Shown: piece by piece, positions 50,100 through 62,270 of the stretch
Numbering within the stretch: position 1 is the first letter of the stretch
How the letters are laid out: each line of letters begins with the position of its first letter
NCBI GenBank assembly: GCA_021397835.1
Contig: JAJFZO010000718.1
Coordinates: forward strand, 620,001 to 684,000
Source of the DNA: Moringa oleifera
Lineage: Eukaryota; Streptophyta; Magnoliopsida; Brassicales; Moringaceae
DNA: 64,000 bases
Reading direction: 5' to 3'
Made by a program: the position numbers and the translations under genes
Notes under the pieces: generated by a model
Seen by the model: only the letters and a program-made list of their open reading frames with translations
Database searches by the model: none
Told to the model about the DNA's origin: nothing

Positions 50100-53000
50100 G
50101 GTGAAGGTGATGGAAAGAGATGCATATAGACATAATGCACTCTGTTCCATATTCATGACTTATTCAATATCATCGAGCGAACACTTGACTAGGCTCTTAT
50201 CTTATCTACAAGACGCTACCAAACAAAAAGAATTCTGAAAAAGAGTAGCCTCTGAGCTCGTTTTTATTGTTTTTGGTTTCTTGCACATGAAGGCTATGGT
50301 ATTGTAATAGTAAGCATGGCACTACAATAGTAACAGCACGTTTATATCACCACATAAAGGCTTAGAGCATGAGAAGTGAATTGCACCTATAATTATTGCA
50401 CGGAAGGATCTCGAAGAGGCCAGCCAGCTAGTGAGAATATCTCTTAATATTTTCTTTGTTTAGGACATGTTTATCTTCGTATCTAGGCATGGCAATGCTA
50501 GAGTCACATGAAATGAAGAGGAAAGTTAGAATTTGGTCCAGTGCACTTAGCACATCCTCCAATTTCTAAATGCTTTACAACCGTAAATTCACCGGCTTGC
50601 AATATTTTTCTTTCTAAAGCTATCTGCTTGATTGCTATGATTATGATTGGATTAGTAAAACGTAGAAAATATTGCATCTTTATCAAACGCATGACTTTCA
50701 ACTCAACTGTATAGTTTTCTTTCTTTCCATTGGTGATGAGTCTATCTAGAATGTGATTTTGGAGAACCATTTTCCACACTGTTAAACTGTTAGCCATTGC
50801 AAATATACATTCTTAATTACATTGCACAGACTTATGGTAGCCATGTAAGAGAGATGAATTAAATATCAAAATTCTTAATCCTCCAAAGTAATAATAACTT
50901 ATAAGAGAAAAAATCAAACAATCATAAAAACACATCAACTACAATGGTTCACCGTGAATTCAGAGATACATCAGTTATCTCCAAAAAAAAAAAATCACTA
51001 TAAAAATATATTACAAGAGATTCAATTTATTTTTTTCTTAATCATCTTTTTATACAATAAAGCCTAGAACTCCCTACACATATATAAAAATCTCATTCTT
51101 ACGTAATGGAAGCTAAAGCTAATAATATAATAATACTTGTATGAAAATTTCAAAATATTTTTCTATGCAAATTAGTTTTTAGATAGCGATGTAAAACATC
51201 TTGATGATTAGATTATGTCTGCAAAAAACTGTTTAGGGTCACATTAAATGATGATCATATGAATTTTAGATGATAATTGTTGGACCGTCATCTAATATAA
51301 TTACTTTAATTTTTTATTTGAAAAATATTTTAAATTTTGACATTTTTTCCAGGTTTCTTACAAATCGTCCAAAAAAATCTTTAACTTTTTGGGCATTTGT
51401 TGACAGTTCTTTAGGAGCCGTAATCTAATGTTATATATGTTTTAATAAAGAGTGTCAAGGAAGGGTACATGTCTTGATGATTCATAAGAAACTATTAAGA
51501 AAAATCTCCTATTTTTTGAACATTTCTTGACAGGCTTTTGGGAGCGGTCATCTAATGTTATATTTTTTTAATATTTTTTTTTTATGTTTACAATTAATCT
51601 AAAATTTACACGTGCAACAACACCAACTAATTAATATACTAACCAATGTATTACTCTAACCAATATTAATGCACTAATTCACTTCCTTAACATTATAATG
51701 CAACCAATAGTCTATGAAAGTTCAAGGGCATATACAAAATCATCCATTCATCTTCTATTACATCCTTGAAGTAACCTCATGTGAAATTACAAAAATCTTT
51801 CCTTAGTTCACTTATTTTAGATTCAGTGCAACTTTCTTTATCCACTAACTGCAATGAAAAAAACAATATACATAAATGAAACGCTTTCTTCATAATAAAT
51901 GCATCAACCTATTAAACAATTACCAAATAACTTACTATTTTGTAAAAGCTCATAATTTTTTTCTTTATTCAAGTTATCCTTCACTTGGTTAGGAATATAT
52001 ATATCCTATTTTCTTTTTCTAGGAGAACAAGCTTATTCTAGAAACTTATACACATGCACATTATTAACAAATTATTTTTAGTAATTAAATTATTAAATTA
52101 ACTTATAAATATCATTTGTATAATAAAAAATTATACTAATATATATATATATATATACACATATATATATATATACTACTAAAATTGATCTCTAGTAACA
52201 TAACAATATCATTATATTATAAATTATTAAATTAACTTGTAAATATCATTTTGTGTAATAAATAATTATACTTGTATTTCTCACATATGTGATCAAATGA
52301 TATGTATCTCGTGATTTTTTTTTTTATATTAAAGAAATCATTGCACAACTTGAATTTGTCACAGAAAAATTTTAGATGCATGCCTACCGTGTGGTCATGG
52401 GTGAGAAGGGGAATAAGTTGTTGTAATTCATGCATGTCTAGATGATGAAGAGAAGTCGGCATCTTCATCTTGCCACTGGTGTCTTGCCTTGTCATTTTCC
52501 TGGGTATATATAATCGAACTCATTCTCAAGATCATCAACATCATCATTATCTTCATCTCCCTTTGACACGAGGATTCCTTGAAATATGAAAATCTTAAAT
52601 AGTATGCTCCTGGGAATAAAACTACAAACCAAATCCAATTACAAAATCGACCTTTGTGCCTTTTGTATTTGGTCTTGTAACGCAGAAAAGACTGACTTTC
52701 ATCTTTCTACTCATACTCATAATAAGGTTGGCATCTTGGAATGGCGCACTCGTTGCAAGCAACAAATACATCTGGATTAGATAGGAAAGCTAAAAGTGAC
52801 GTTTTCGAGATCAAGATGTAAAACAAAAGCAACCAAGATGAGAACTCTTAAATTGATCAAAGAAGAAATAGATCTAAAGATAACTTGAAGACAAAAACTC
52901 ATGTTCAGTCACATGAAAAGAAAATCTATTTGGTGGTAAGTACATACAAAATAAGATAAATGATTAGATAGGACTTACCTTTACTACAATATCAGATTTT

Positions 53001-54300
53001 GCTTCCACAAGGAATCCCTCAAATTTTGAGCTTGAGTTGGCCCTTATAGATGTAACATAGATCAAATTATTTGGAAAGAGAACCAACCAAAAATAAACAA
53101 ATAGAAAGTAAAATCAATAAAGTAAATTAAATCTTAGATAAAAAAAAAAAATAATCGCTGGAACATTATACTACAATGGAGATAATATTCATAAGGAAGC
53201 AATGACATTGATCATGACTTCTTGATTGTATAACAAAAAGAATGAGACAATTTTTCAATAACATAAAAAGAATTGTAAAATTGAATCAATTTAGAATAGG
53301 AATACCAACAAAAGAAGAAAGTACCTTTTAAGTTTTTCATGAAATAAGCAATTAAAGCAATTAATCTAAAGGAAAACAATTAATCTAATAGATAACCAAG
53401 AAAAGTATAGGGTTAAAACTAAGACCCCTAACCATTTCCTCCTACCTGATTAGACCCCTTAAATGGTTAGGCAATAAATGGAACAAATGATGCCCTCCTC
53501 TCACAGTGTACTACACTTATGAAATGGAAATCAAACACTGAGAAAAAAGAAGCTAATATAAGATAAAATTAAGTAAATAAGGATTTCACATCCTGTATCT
53601 AATTTAGATAGTTATTTAACCTATTATAAGAAGTTCAAAGACAATGTTCTGCTCCCTTATTGCACATATTATAATCATTTCTAAGTAGATATTTTACATT
53701 CACGAAATTTAAAATCTTACTTTCTCTTTACTTTCCTTTAGTTTTTTGGTTAATCACACAAAAAGTAAAGAGCTTTCTCCTGCACAATAATTTCTTTCTT
53801 GGGGGTTTTAGATTTATCTCATCATTACTAGCGAGAGGTGACATTCTCCATCTTGAAGATAAAGGTTTCCGAGTTAGGTAACGTAGGAGTAGAAATGGAT
53901 GGAATAGAGACCATTTTAGCTGAGAGCGAAGATCAGCCATTAAATAAAGCATAGTTTATGGTACATGAAGAACCAAAGGCTTTAAAGTCAATGAGTAGAA
54001 TGATGAAGATGGTTGCTAGCTACTCACCGATTGCTAACTAGTTGTGAGAGAAACAGAGATGAAAGAAGAAAGAAAAATGGAAGGAAGAAAAGAAAGCAAA
54101 AGAGGTGCACGGATCTACCAAAATTAGAGTTAAGGGCTTTTAGATTGGCTCTTTTTATTGATTGATAACAAACAAGATAACTTAAAAGTTTTGGTTCATT
54201 TTCTCCTCAATCAATCACTGGCCAACGAGAAAACTTAGTATCATCTTCTATTCTATTTTTTTTTATTTTGATAATTTTTCATTATGATTTTTAAAGAATC
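50100..54300. other. AT-rich intergenic DNA, no gene supported
   Basis: No gene family is recognised. A roughly 115-120-bp block with gacag and a following gtcatctaatgttatat-like string recurs imperfectly near 51385-51440 and 51510-51565. An (AT)n tract lies at about 52139-52175. The 97-codon minus frame at 50504-50797 has no family signature and no visible promoter. Confidence 0.5.
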
Positions 54301-54308
54301 ATCATTTA

Positions 54309-55099
54309 TTAAGCATTATTTAGTGTCATCTTTTTGCTGGCTTTTGTAAGTGCAACATATTCTGATTTTATGGTAAAAAGTGCAACTATCTTTTGTAACT
54401 TAAACATTGATTTGATTGCGGTACCACCTAACATGTAAAGATACTTACTAATAATTTTTCTGTTATTTATATTACCAATCACATCAATATCAATGTGACC
54501 ATGAAAATTCAAGTTTGTTTCTTGAAAGTACAAACTAAATTTGTAAGGATATCAATAAAAGTCTCATAAGACCTAGACAAATAGTGTAATAAGACTAGTG
54601 CCTTATCCTTATCCTTATCGTCATACTCAACTTTGATATTTTTCATGTCTAAATAAAGTTTTGTAAACTCGTCAAGATAATCTTGTAGTGGTTTACCCTC
54701 TTGCATTTTAAATGTGAAAAATTTCTCTTTCAAATAAAGTCTACTGGACAAGGTCTTTGTCATATACAAACCTCTAACTTCAACCACACCTTAGCTACTT
54801 TTTTTGCTTTACAACCTCACATAGAACCTCATCACTCAAGTTGAGTATGAGGGTGTTATATGCCTTTTTCATAACATCTCTCCTCTCCTCTTGTGTAAGG
54901 GTATTGGGCAATCTATGATCTCCTCCTAGTGCAACATCAAGATCAAGGTTCCAAAGCCATGCCAACATCTTGATCTTCCAAAGGCCAAAATCATTTGTGC
55001 CATCAAACTTCTCAACAACATATTTTAGAGGTGATGATGTCATTTTATGCAAACTAGGAAAACATACTGAGCTATCATTAATGCAGCTCTGATACCAAT
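54309..55099 (-). mobile_element. Internally deleted copia element: gag joined to RNase H
   Basis: Reading leftward, a primer-binding site TGGTATCAGAGC (complement of about 55087-55098) is followed by Gag at 54795-55052 (VEKFDGTNDFGLWKIKMLAW). Gag continues at 54509-54787 (YLKEKFFTFKMQEGKPLQDY), then an RNase H piece at 54309-54533 (YLYMLGGTAIKSMFKLQKIV, SEYVALTKASK). Protease, integrase and most of RT are missing. It is a different family from the copia in units A and A'. Confidence 0.75.
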
Positions 55100-55650
55100 G
55101 TTAGGATACTCAAGTCCCTTATATATCAATAGGACTTAGAAATAAAATGTGATAAGATAAATATATTTTAACCAACAAATCAGTAAAATACAGAAAAATG
55201 AAACATCAGCTAGATGAAACAACAAGAAATAGCTCTATAACTCTATTCTTCATAACAGAACACATCCATCAAGCATAAACACAAAGAAAGCATTAAGAAT
55301 AAATGTAAAGAGTAAGCAAAGAGGAATTTATGTGGTTCAGCATGAGCCTACATTCATGATTGGTCTCCAACAAGCAAAGAGACCAACAGCTTTCACTAAT
55401 CCTTCAAGGAAAGAGATACAAAGCTCTTTGGGTTACAGGAAAACTAGAGCAGCTCTCTTACCCCTCTCTAACCCAATTTTCAGCCCCCTCACTGATATAT
55501 TGCTATCACTCTCTTTCTAGTACAAGACACCCTCATAAAGTTTGCTGAGTACAAATTATACATCCCCCACTAGTTTTGGTGAGCAGCCTACATATTACTC
55601 CCTTAAATTCGACCAATAATGTCTCCCTGTGGTGTTGTACCTTATTCAAA
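55100..55650 (-). repeat. LTR of the deleted copia element
   Basis: On the minus strand the LTR ends in TATCCTAACA directly before TTGGTATCAGAGC. The far edge is not defined; the LTR-typical string atttatgtggttcagcatg lies at 55328-55346. No matching second LTR was found to the left. From 55650 to 56600 I see no gene. Confidence 0.5.
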
Positions 55651-56607
55651 GGGGTCAGCTTTTTTTTTTTTTGTTGCTGATTTAATTCACTATGCACAAT
55701 TGAAATATAACTTTTGCTTTCAGCCAAATAAGATTCATATGTGTCTTAAGGAAGGTCATATTAAAGTTCCTAAGTCATCTTAAAGAAGACTTAAAAAAAA
55801 AAGCAATTAAAAACATTTTAAAACAAAAGCTCCACTAATGCATGTTTTCCAGGGAAGTAGTCTTCTAACAATATATAAATCACTTTATGGCTCAAAATAA
55901 TCTCCTAAGCAATGATATAGAATATTTCTTCACATTCCTAACATTTAGTTGTATGACTTAATGAACTCCCTGACTCCATCAAAGTCATTCTTTTCACACA
56001 TAAACATCATAACACCAATACCTCAATTGAACTTGCTCACCAAGCACTTCCTTTTTTTGTGTTTGAAGAAAAAGGATCCTGTTTTACATTAAGTCATCCA
56101 TAGATATTCATTTATTTATGAATATAAACTGGGACATTAAGAATGGGAATTCCCAAACTACTGATAAAGCATGTAGGCTGAACTTCATGACTTGAGCAGC
56201 CAGCCCACTAAAATCACTCCCACTAGTTGATGCTTTGAATTATTCCAATCATTTAATTCCCATAATTAGCATTTGAAGATTGGAGAAGAATTCATCATTG
56301 AATGCATTGCTTGTGTCAAACTGAAGGCTTTGGTATAACCAGTTTAGCTTAATTAGAAGCAAGACCCTACTACATGAACATGGCAGCTATATGTACCTAT
56401 ATGTGTCTGTGTGAACACTGGCATTGTGCTATGGAAAAACAAAGGAAGACGGTTGCAGTACAGCTAATCCAGTTCATGAAAGTTAAAAAATATGCAGAAT
56501 GCAAGAAATTTTAACTGATATGTAACTGTAAGCTAAGAAAGCTACGAGACATTTCATTTTGATAACAATGTAACATCCTTTTCTGCCCTGTGCTGCCTTG
56601 CTAATCA

Positions 56608-56725
56608 GTGTCAAGTGCCACCCAGGGCTCCCCCAAACACTTCAGTGCAGTGGCTCTAGGCCCAAAGTTAAGGCTCCTGGAAGAGGCGCAATGTGTGGTT
56701 AAGGGAACTCCAGAGGACAGCTGAC
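56608..56725 (-). ncRNA. MIR395: MIR395 precursor, locus 7, minus strand
   Basis: The minus-strand 21-mer lies at 56625-56645, canonical at positions 1-17 and then GCCC (G18, C20). The star arm is partly drifted (plus-strand caatgtgtggttaagggaac at 56689-56708), leaving more mismatches around the 5' half of the miRNA. It shares its 3' end with loci 2 and 8. Confidence 0.75.
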
Positions 56726-57516
56726 TCTCTCTTTGGCTTACTCGGCTTTATTTCTTGATAGGGTATTGCATAGCAGGCCTGCTATTTCTAAGAGACATTC
56801 TCTATGTTTTGACACTTTAAGAAAAATTGTGGTTTCAGCTTATATGGAACTGGAGGAAACTACACGAGATGATTGAATCTGGTCTGAATCATGGGAAAGA
56901 TGGAGGGTTGAGAGTGTTGATATTGCAAGTGGCAATAGGTGGTGTCAATTTCTCCATATGTCTTTCATCTCTGTGGTCCATCGATAACCTTTATTTAGAG
57001 GCAGAATTCTTTGAACGCTTGACGTTGGTGTTCGTTTTGGAGGCTTGTTTTAATTAAAGGAGAATATGTTTTAATTAGTTGTCTATAAATAGTTTAGCCA
57101 TCCCATTATGCAGACTGCCAAATACATGCATACGTTTATGTATCTAAATTACAATACCTAATTAAGGGCTACTGATACTGGAAAGAATCAATGATAAGAA
57201 GTTTAGTGTTGCGCATTCTTGTTTATACAGCAGATTCTGCTTTGGATATGCTTGGCTAACTGAAAATGAAAGGTAACATTAATGGAAAAAAGGTAGAAGG
57301 GTTTATGTCCACAGGCCAGTCATCTCTCTAATATTCTCTACCTATCATGCATCTCTCATGCAGTTGTGTCCAGGTTCCCTGCTCAAAGCTTTATCTCCTA
57401 AAAAAATCTCTTATTCTCAACAGAACAAATTATTCAACCAAATGCATTGAGAGGAGCTCACTATAAATAGCTAGCAGATTAGTTGCTGTCACCTCTGGTG
57501 GATGTAAGAATGTATA
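56726..57516. promoter_or_regulatory. Bidirectional MIR395 promoter, locus 7
   Basis: ATTGAATCTGGTC is at 56872-56884 and the plus TATA TATAAATAG at 57462-57470. The minus-side TATA position reads TAGAAATAG at about 56781-56789, one base off TATAAATAG. The G-box position reads CACGAG. Confidence 0.62.
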
Positions 57517-57625
57517 CATCTGATGTCCCCTAGAGTTCTCCTGAGCACTTCACTGGGGACTTTCTCCAGATAACTTAGCGCAACCCTACTGAAGTGTTTG
57601 GGGGAACTCCTGGTGTCATCTGATA
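57517..57625 (+). ncRNA. MIR395: MIR395 precursor, locus 7, plus strand
   Basis: The canonical miR395 21-mer lies at 57589-57609. The 5' arm (catctgatgtcccctagag, then ttctcctgagcacttcac) is the same type as in the unpaired locus 3, suggesting these two are closest relatives. Confidence 0.94.
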
Positions 57626-58593
57626 CCAATCATGGTGAGGTGGGTAGCATATATATGTTTCAGCTGGGACTGCATTGCTATATGTCCTCTAATTTGATTT
57701 TGATTACTTATGAGTTGTTTATGCTGCTTTAGTTTGCTACTTGTTGGGAAATATAGGCTTAATCTAAATTTTATGCATTAAACATTTGTCTGCCTACACT
57801 GTAATATAAAAGCTTATTATCTTACCCATTCATCACCTATACACTATTATATATGCTAATCTTATACTTCAGTGATCAGGTGTTTGAGTCAACTTTTGGT
57901 CAATCAGATTCCCTTTGTGAAGATGGAGAGCTTACTGTTTATGTGCATTCACATTTGTGTTTGTGTTACATTTTCTAAGTCTTTTGTAGAGTTTCTGACT
58001 CTTAAGCCTCTTCTCAACCTTAAACCCTCAGCATGTGTGGAAGTCTTTAAGAAGAGTGTGGATCAGAATTCTCAGATTACGTGAAGACCTAAAAGTGTCA
58101 GGTTGGTAAGTTTAAAAGAGAGATGCATGGCAGTATATTTTTGAACAACATAAATTTTGCTCAATCAAGAAAACAAAATAATACAAACACTAGCAACTTT
58201 TATGCTTTATCGATCAAAAGAAGACTAGATTTTGACATCAATGCATCTTACTTCTCTACTTCTTTCAAGTCAGACTAATAGCCAAGATATTGGGTAGATT
58301 TGTTCAAGTGTACTTTACATTGTGCTCTTGCTTGCATTATTTATTACTTTTTCTTTTCACAATGAAAGTTTGTTGTTCAGATTTGTATATTTTGAGACAC
58401 TGGTTTAGTATAGGCGAACAAGCATCCCTGGAGTGTAATCTGTGGTGCAAATGACTGTGTCAAGATCTTGCATGTATATGAGTTCCATGTTTCTTCTTGA
58501 GCATATGTTAGTATGATAAGTTTTGAAATTTGATTCATTTAATACGTACTGTAAGATAAAACTAATTCAACAGCCTATGATTAAATTAGACTA
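57626..58593. other. 3' flank of MIR395 locus 7
   Basis: Diverged relative of the unit B 3' flank, without a recognisable gene. The short plus ORF at 57872-58084 lies in this flank and has no family match. It stops at the unit B boundary at 58594. Confidence 0.5.
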
Positions 58594-59904
58594 TAATATG
58601 TTTAATGTTATGATTTTAATGTAATCTCAAATAAATTTAAAATAATTTCATCTATATTTACAATTAAAATCAAATTATAATAGCACAATATAATTTTTTG
58701 TTATAATTCAAATGCAATGTACACAGGTCTTTTTTTTTTTTCATGTATTTGTTTGCTAAACCGCAAAAATGTATCAACTTTAGGTTAATAAAACAAAGTC
58801 CATATTGCAGTATATGCTTTGCCCAGAAATTTTTCCAGTCTTGCTTTGTTTTCTCGCTTATTGACAGAATGGTTAGTCAACCCAAAATTCAAACAGTAAT
58901 TGGGTAACAATCAACCAACTAAATGCATCAAGATTATAGTTGTGACTAATAAGACTACACCCACTTCAAAATTCGTTCTCTTGGAATTTTATTTAGTATT
59001 AATTGATCAAATACAATCCATTCATCAACAACATAGTAAAACTTATGCTATCAGTAAATGATAAATTCAAATTTGTCTTTATGATCTAATTACTAAACGG
59101 ATAGATAAGATAAACACAAACATAAACATAGATAAAATGGATAAGATTTTTACGCGATTCAGTTAAATAACTGACATTCATAAGGTCACGCTCAAATTAT
59201 AATCAAGCCATCAAGTAATGAAAGTTCTTACAAGTACCAATTGTTTTTTACACAGCTTCCTCTTCAACTGTCATAATTAGTATTGTAACATTTATTGAAA
59301 CAATATTAAGTGAAATCCACTCAACTTATATGACCGTACTTTACTTGAACTCCCATCAATGTGCCGCTGTGTTTTTCTTCCAATAATAGTTCATTATTCT
59401 TCCAAGGAATTCTTAGAATTTTAACATTTTTTTAATCTCCAAATAAAGAATCGGGTTAACTTTTGGAAAATCTCTATCAATATTAAAGCCCGTTTAAGAT
59501 TTAATAAAAGTTTACGTAAAGCTTAATAAATTAAATTTGTTAGCAAATCATGGGACATATATTTTTAAAACGAGTGGACCCAACTCAGCTCATTAATTTA
59601 AAAGACCCATCAAAAATGGATTGGGCAAAACTTGGATCATAAATTTCAAGTTGACCTGGCTCAGCTTGACTTATTGTCCAGCCTAAGTTCGTAGCACTTA
59701 CTTTCAAAGATATATGCTCCATTACACCTTAAATTAGATTTTCTTACCTAAACTTTGCAAGAATTAGTATTGGATAGTCAATTCTTAGTGCATTTCTCAA
59801 TTTACCAGTACGATAATTACCTCTTTCAAGCATATTCATCAGCTTGCAATAGGTTTTCTCATTAGTTACTAATGAAGTCAGATGCAATACTAATTTCTTT
59901 ATGT

Positions 59905-60185
59905 TTGAGATCAATCACAGTAAAAGCCACATAATTTTTGGCAAGATCATTATCTTTTGTGCTATCATCGAAGTCCTCCTTACTCCCAGTAATATTCAAA
60001 AACTTTCTTTTCTTCTTGATTGTGTTGGCACATTCAACTTGAATATGTCCATCGCCATCACACTCTGGACATAATATCCATTTGACTTTCTTTCCAAACT
60101 CAATTGAGACATTAGGAGCAGTTGATATCAGAAACTTCCTTGGTTCAAAGTTTTCACCTTTATTCTTCTTGTTGACCTTCTTGAG
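59905..60185 (-). pseudogene. Copia-type Gag zinc-knuckle remnant, copy 2
   Basis: The minus strand reads KWILCPECDGDGHIQVECAN, a complete CCHC knuckle, then KKKRKFLN and SKEDFDD-like acidic sequence. Upstream, a TGA replaces an Arg codon that is intact in the copy at 10337-10621. Each copy is therefore broken at a different place. Confidence 0.6.
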
Positions 60186-61559
60186 TTTTCAGTTGAGCCT
60201 TTTAGTCAATAAGGTTAACCTCTCATCAATGCTTTCATCCTAATCTGAAACAGCATCATCTTCTTGCCGGTAAGCTTCCACTTGAAAAACCATTTTCTTC
60301 TTCTTTTTTCTGTTGTAAATTCATCTCAAAAGTTTGTAGAGGTCCCATCAACTCATCAAGCTTCGTGGTTAGCTTGTACATCACGAGTTTCTTGTTACCT
60401 TGTATGCAAACCTTTTTAGTGAAGACTTAAAGATTTTTCTTACAAGTTTTGGTTTAGAATATTTTTCTCCAAATGCGCAAAAAAAAAAATCAATAATTAC
60501 TAAATGTCATATTTATAAAAATAATGTCAGCAAAATTAACAATGTTAATATACTAGCTTTATATGATTTTTAAATTAGTCCGAAAACAATCTAAACTTAT
60601 CATTTCATTTTAAATTTCATATAATTAAAAAAATCAAATTTTTTATTTTATTTTAATAAAATTAAATAAAATCTTAATTGATATATATAAATTCTAAACA
60701 AAAATAAAAAAGTTATTCAAAAGAGCTTCTATTTATTATACCATTAACAAAAACTTAACTTTTACCACTTACCGATAAAATGGAAGTATCCAACATAGTA
60801 TTATAATGCGCCAACATCATTTTGAAATTGAAATTAAATCAAATCGTAGATTTAAAATAACATTGCATAATAATTTGAGATTCAACTAATTATTTTTTAT
60901 TTACAAAATTTTAACTGGTTGTAGATATGGAAATCAATGACTCACTTAAAAAATGAAACTTTAATTATGGATATGGTTTATGTGAGGTCTTTATCGCAAT
61001 CTTTTTGTAAAATATTATTAAGAAGTAAGAGAATTTGGGTGGATTTGGTGTCCACTTCAACAAAGCATATGGTGCACACCTGGTACACATAGGACACACA
61101 TGCATATTTAAGATTACCATAAAAATTATGTTAATGTAAAAGGATTAAATCAAAATTAAAGAGAAAAAAATCAAGGATGGATTGATGCATGAGGCATGGA
61201 TGTGCTTGCATTAAACATATTCAGAGAATTAAAAATTGATTCTCTCTTGTATAAAAGCACTGCTTCAATCAAATTGAAAGATTTCGCATAATCAATTTAA
61301 TTAGGTTAAGTAAAAGCAAGGGCAGTACTACAAGAACATGCCAACCTTATACATATATATGGACACAGCCATTGTGCTTGCAAATAAGGAAGGAAGACCA
61401 TTGCAGTACAACATATCTTGTCCAAGACATTTTAAACAGTATATGAGATCAAATGCAAGAGACTGGGCTCACATGTAAAACACGAAGAAAGAAACCTATC
61501 CGACATTAAGTTTTATAATTAATATAACATTCTTCTCATGCAGCTGTGTTGTTAAACAG

Positions 61560-61677
61560 TGTCAAGTGCCAGCCAGGGCTCCCCAAAACATTTCAGTGCT
61601 GCAGGGCAAAGCCCTCTGTTAAGGCTTCTGAATGAGCAGCAATAAAGTGGTTAAGGGAACTCTAGAGGACAGCTGAC
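61560..61677 (-). ncRNA. MIR395: MIR395 precursor, locus 8, minus strand
   Basis: Duplicate of the 11972 precursor. The 21-mer at 61576-61596 shares A6, G18 and C20 and has one further change, T at position 12, from ccccaaaac where locus 2 has cccccaaac. Position 12 is next to the slicing site, so this copy may have lost activity. The remaining stem is unchanged. Confidence 0.72.
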
Positions 61678-62160
61678 TCCCTCTTTAGCTCACTTTGTTT
61701 AATTTCTAGATAGGATATGCCTGCAACTTATAACGGAGATGTTCTATATATGTCTTGGCACTCAAGCATAATGGTGGCCTCAGCAGATAGAAATATTGGA
61801 GGATTGAATCTGGACTTGATAACGGTACAGAGGGAGGGGTTGTGAGTGACGATGGCATGTGGCCATAGGTGGCCTTAGATTCTAAGTGTGGCTTTCGTCT
61901 CTGTGGTCCAACGATGAGCTCACAGCTTTATCGTCCACAAAAAACATCTCTAATATTCTCTACTGCTCATGCATCTATCTTGCAGCTGCGTCTAAGTTCA
62001 CTGCTCACTGTTTTATTGCCCCAGAATATCTCTTGTTCGTACGAGAAGAAAGTAACAAAATACCAATATAAAGCCAAATAACCTCATTATAAATAGCAGG
62101 CTTCATTTCCATGCATTGCCACATGAATCAACCAAGAAAAGCAGTACTAAGAACATATTT
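61678..62160. promoter_or_regulatory. Bidirectional MIR395 promoter, locus 8
   Basis: ATTGAATCTGGAC is at 61803-61815, the plus TATA TATAAATAG at 62088-62096 and a weak minus TATAAG at 61727-61732. It retains a 20-bp segment after 61827 that locus 2 has lost; locus 7 has similar sequence there, so the longer form is ancestral. Confidence 0.65.
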
Positions 62161-62270
62161 GTCAGGTGTCCCCTAGAGTTCCCCTGAGCACTTCACCGGG
62201 CACTCTCGCAGTACCAAAGTACAATTAGGCCCACTGAAGTGTTTGGGGGAACTCCTGGTGTCATCTGATG
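62161..62270 (+). ncRNA. MIR395: MIR395 precursor, locus 8, plus strand
   Basis: The canonical miR395 21-mer lies at 62234-62254. The hairpin (62161-62270) appears identical by eye to locus 2 (12555-12663), so small-RNA reads cannot separate the two. Confidence 0.94.

Noticed and set aside
50504..50797. 97-codon minus-strand ORF near the chitinase
   Set aside because: No recognised domain, signal or promoter; this length is expected by chance in AT-rich DNA.
41576..61677. Reading the minus-class hairpins as plus-strand miR395 genes
   Set aside because: On the plus strand their 3' arm resembles miR395 only because it complements the star strand, with several mismatches. The canonical 21-mer and the TATA boxes fit the minus strand.
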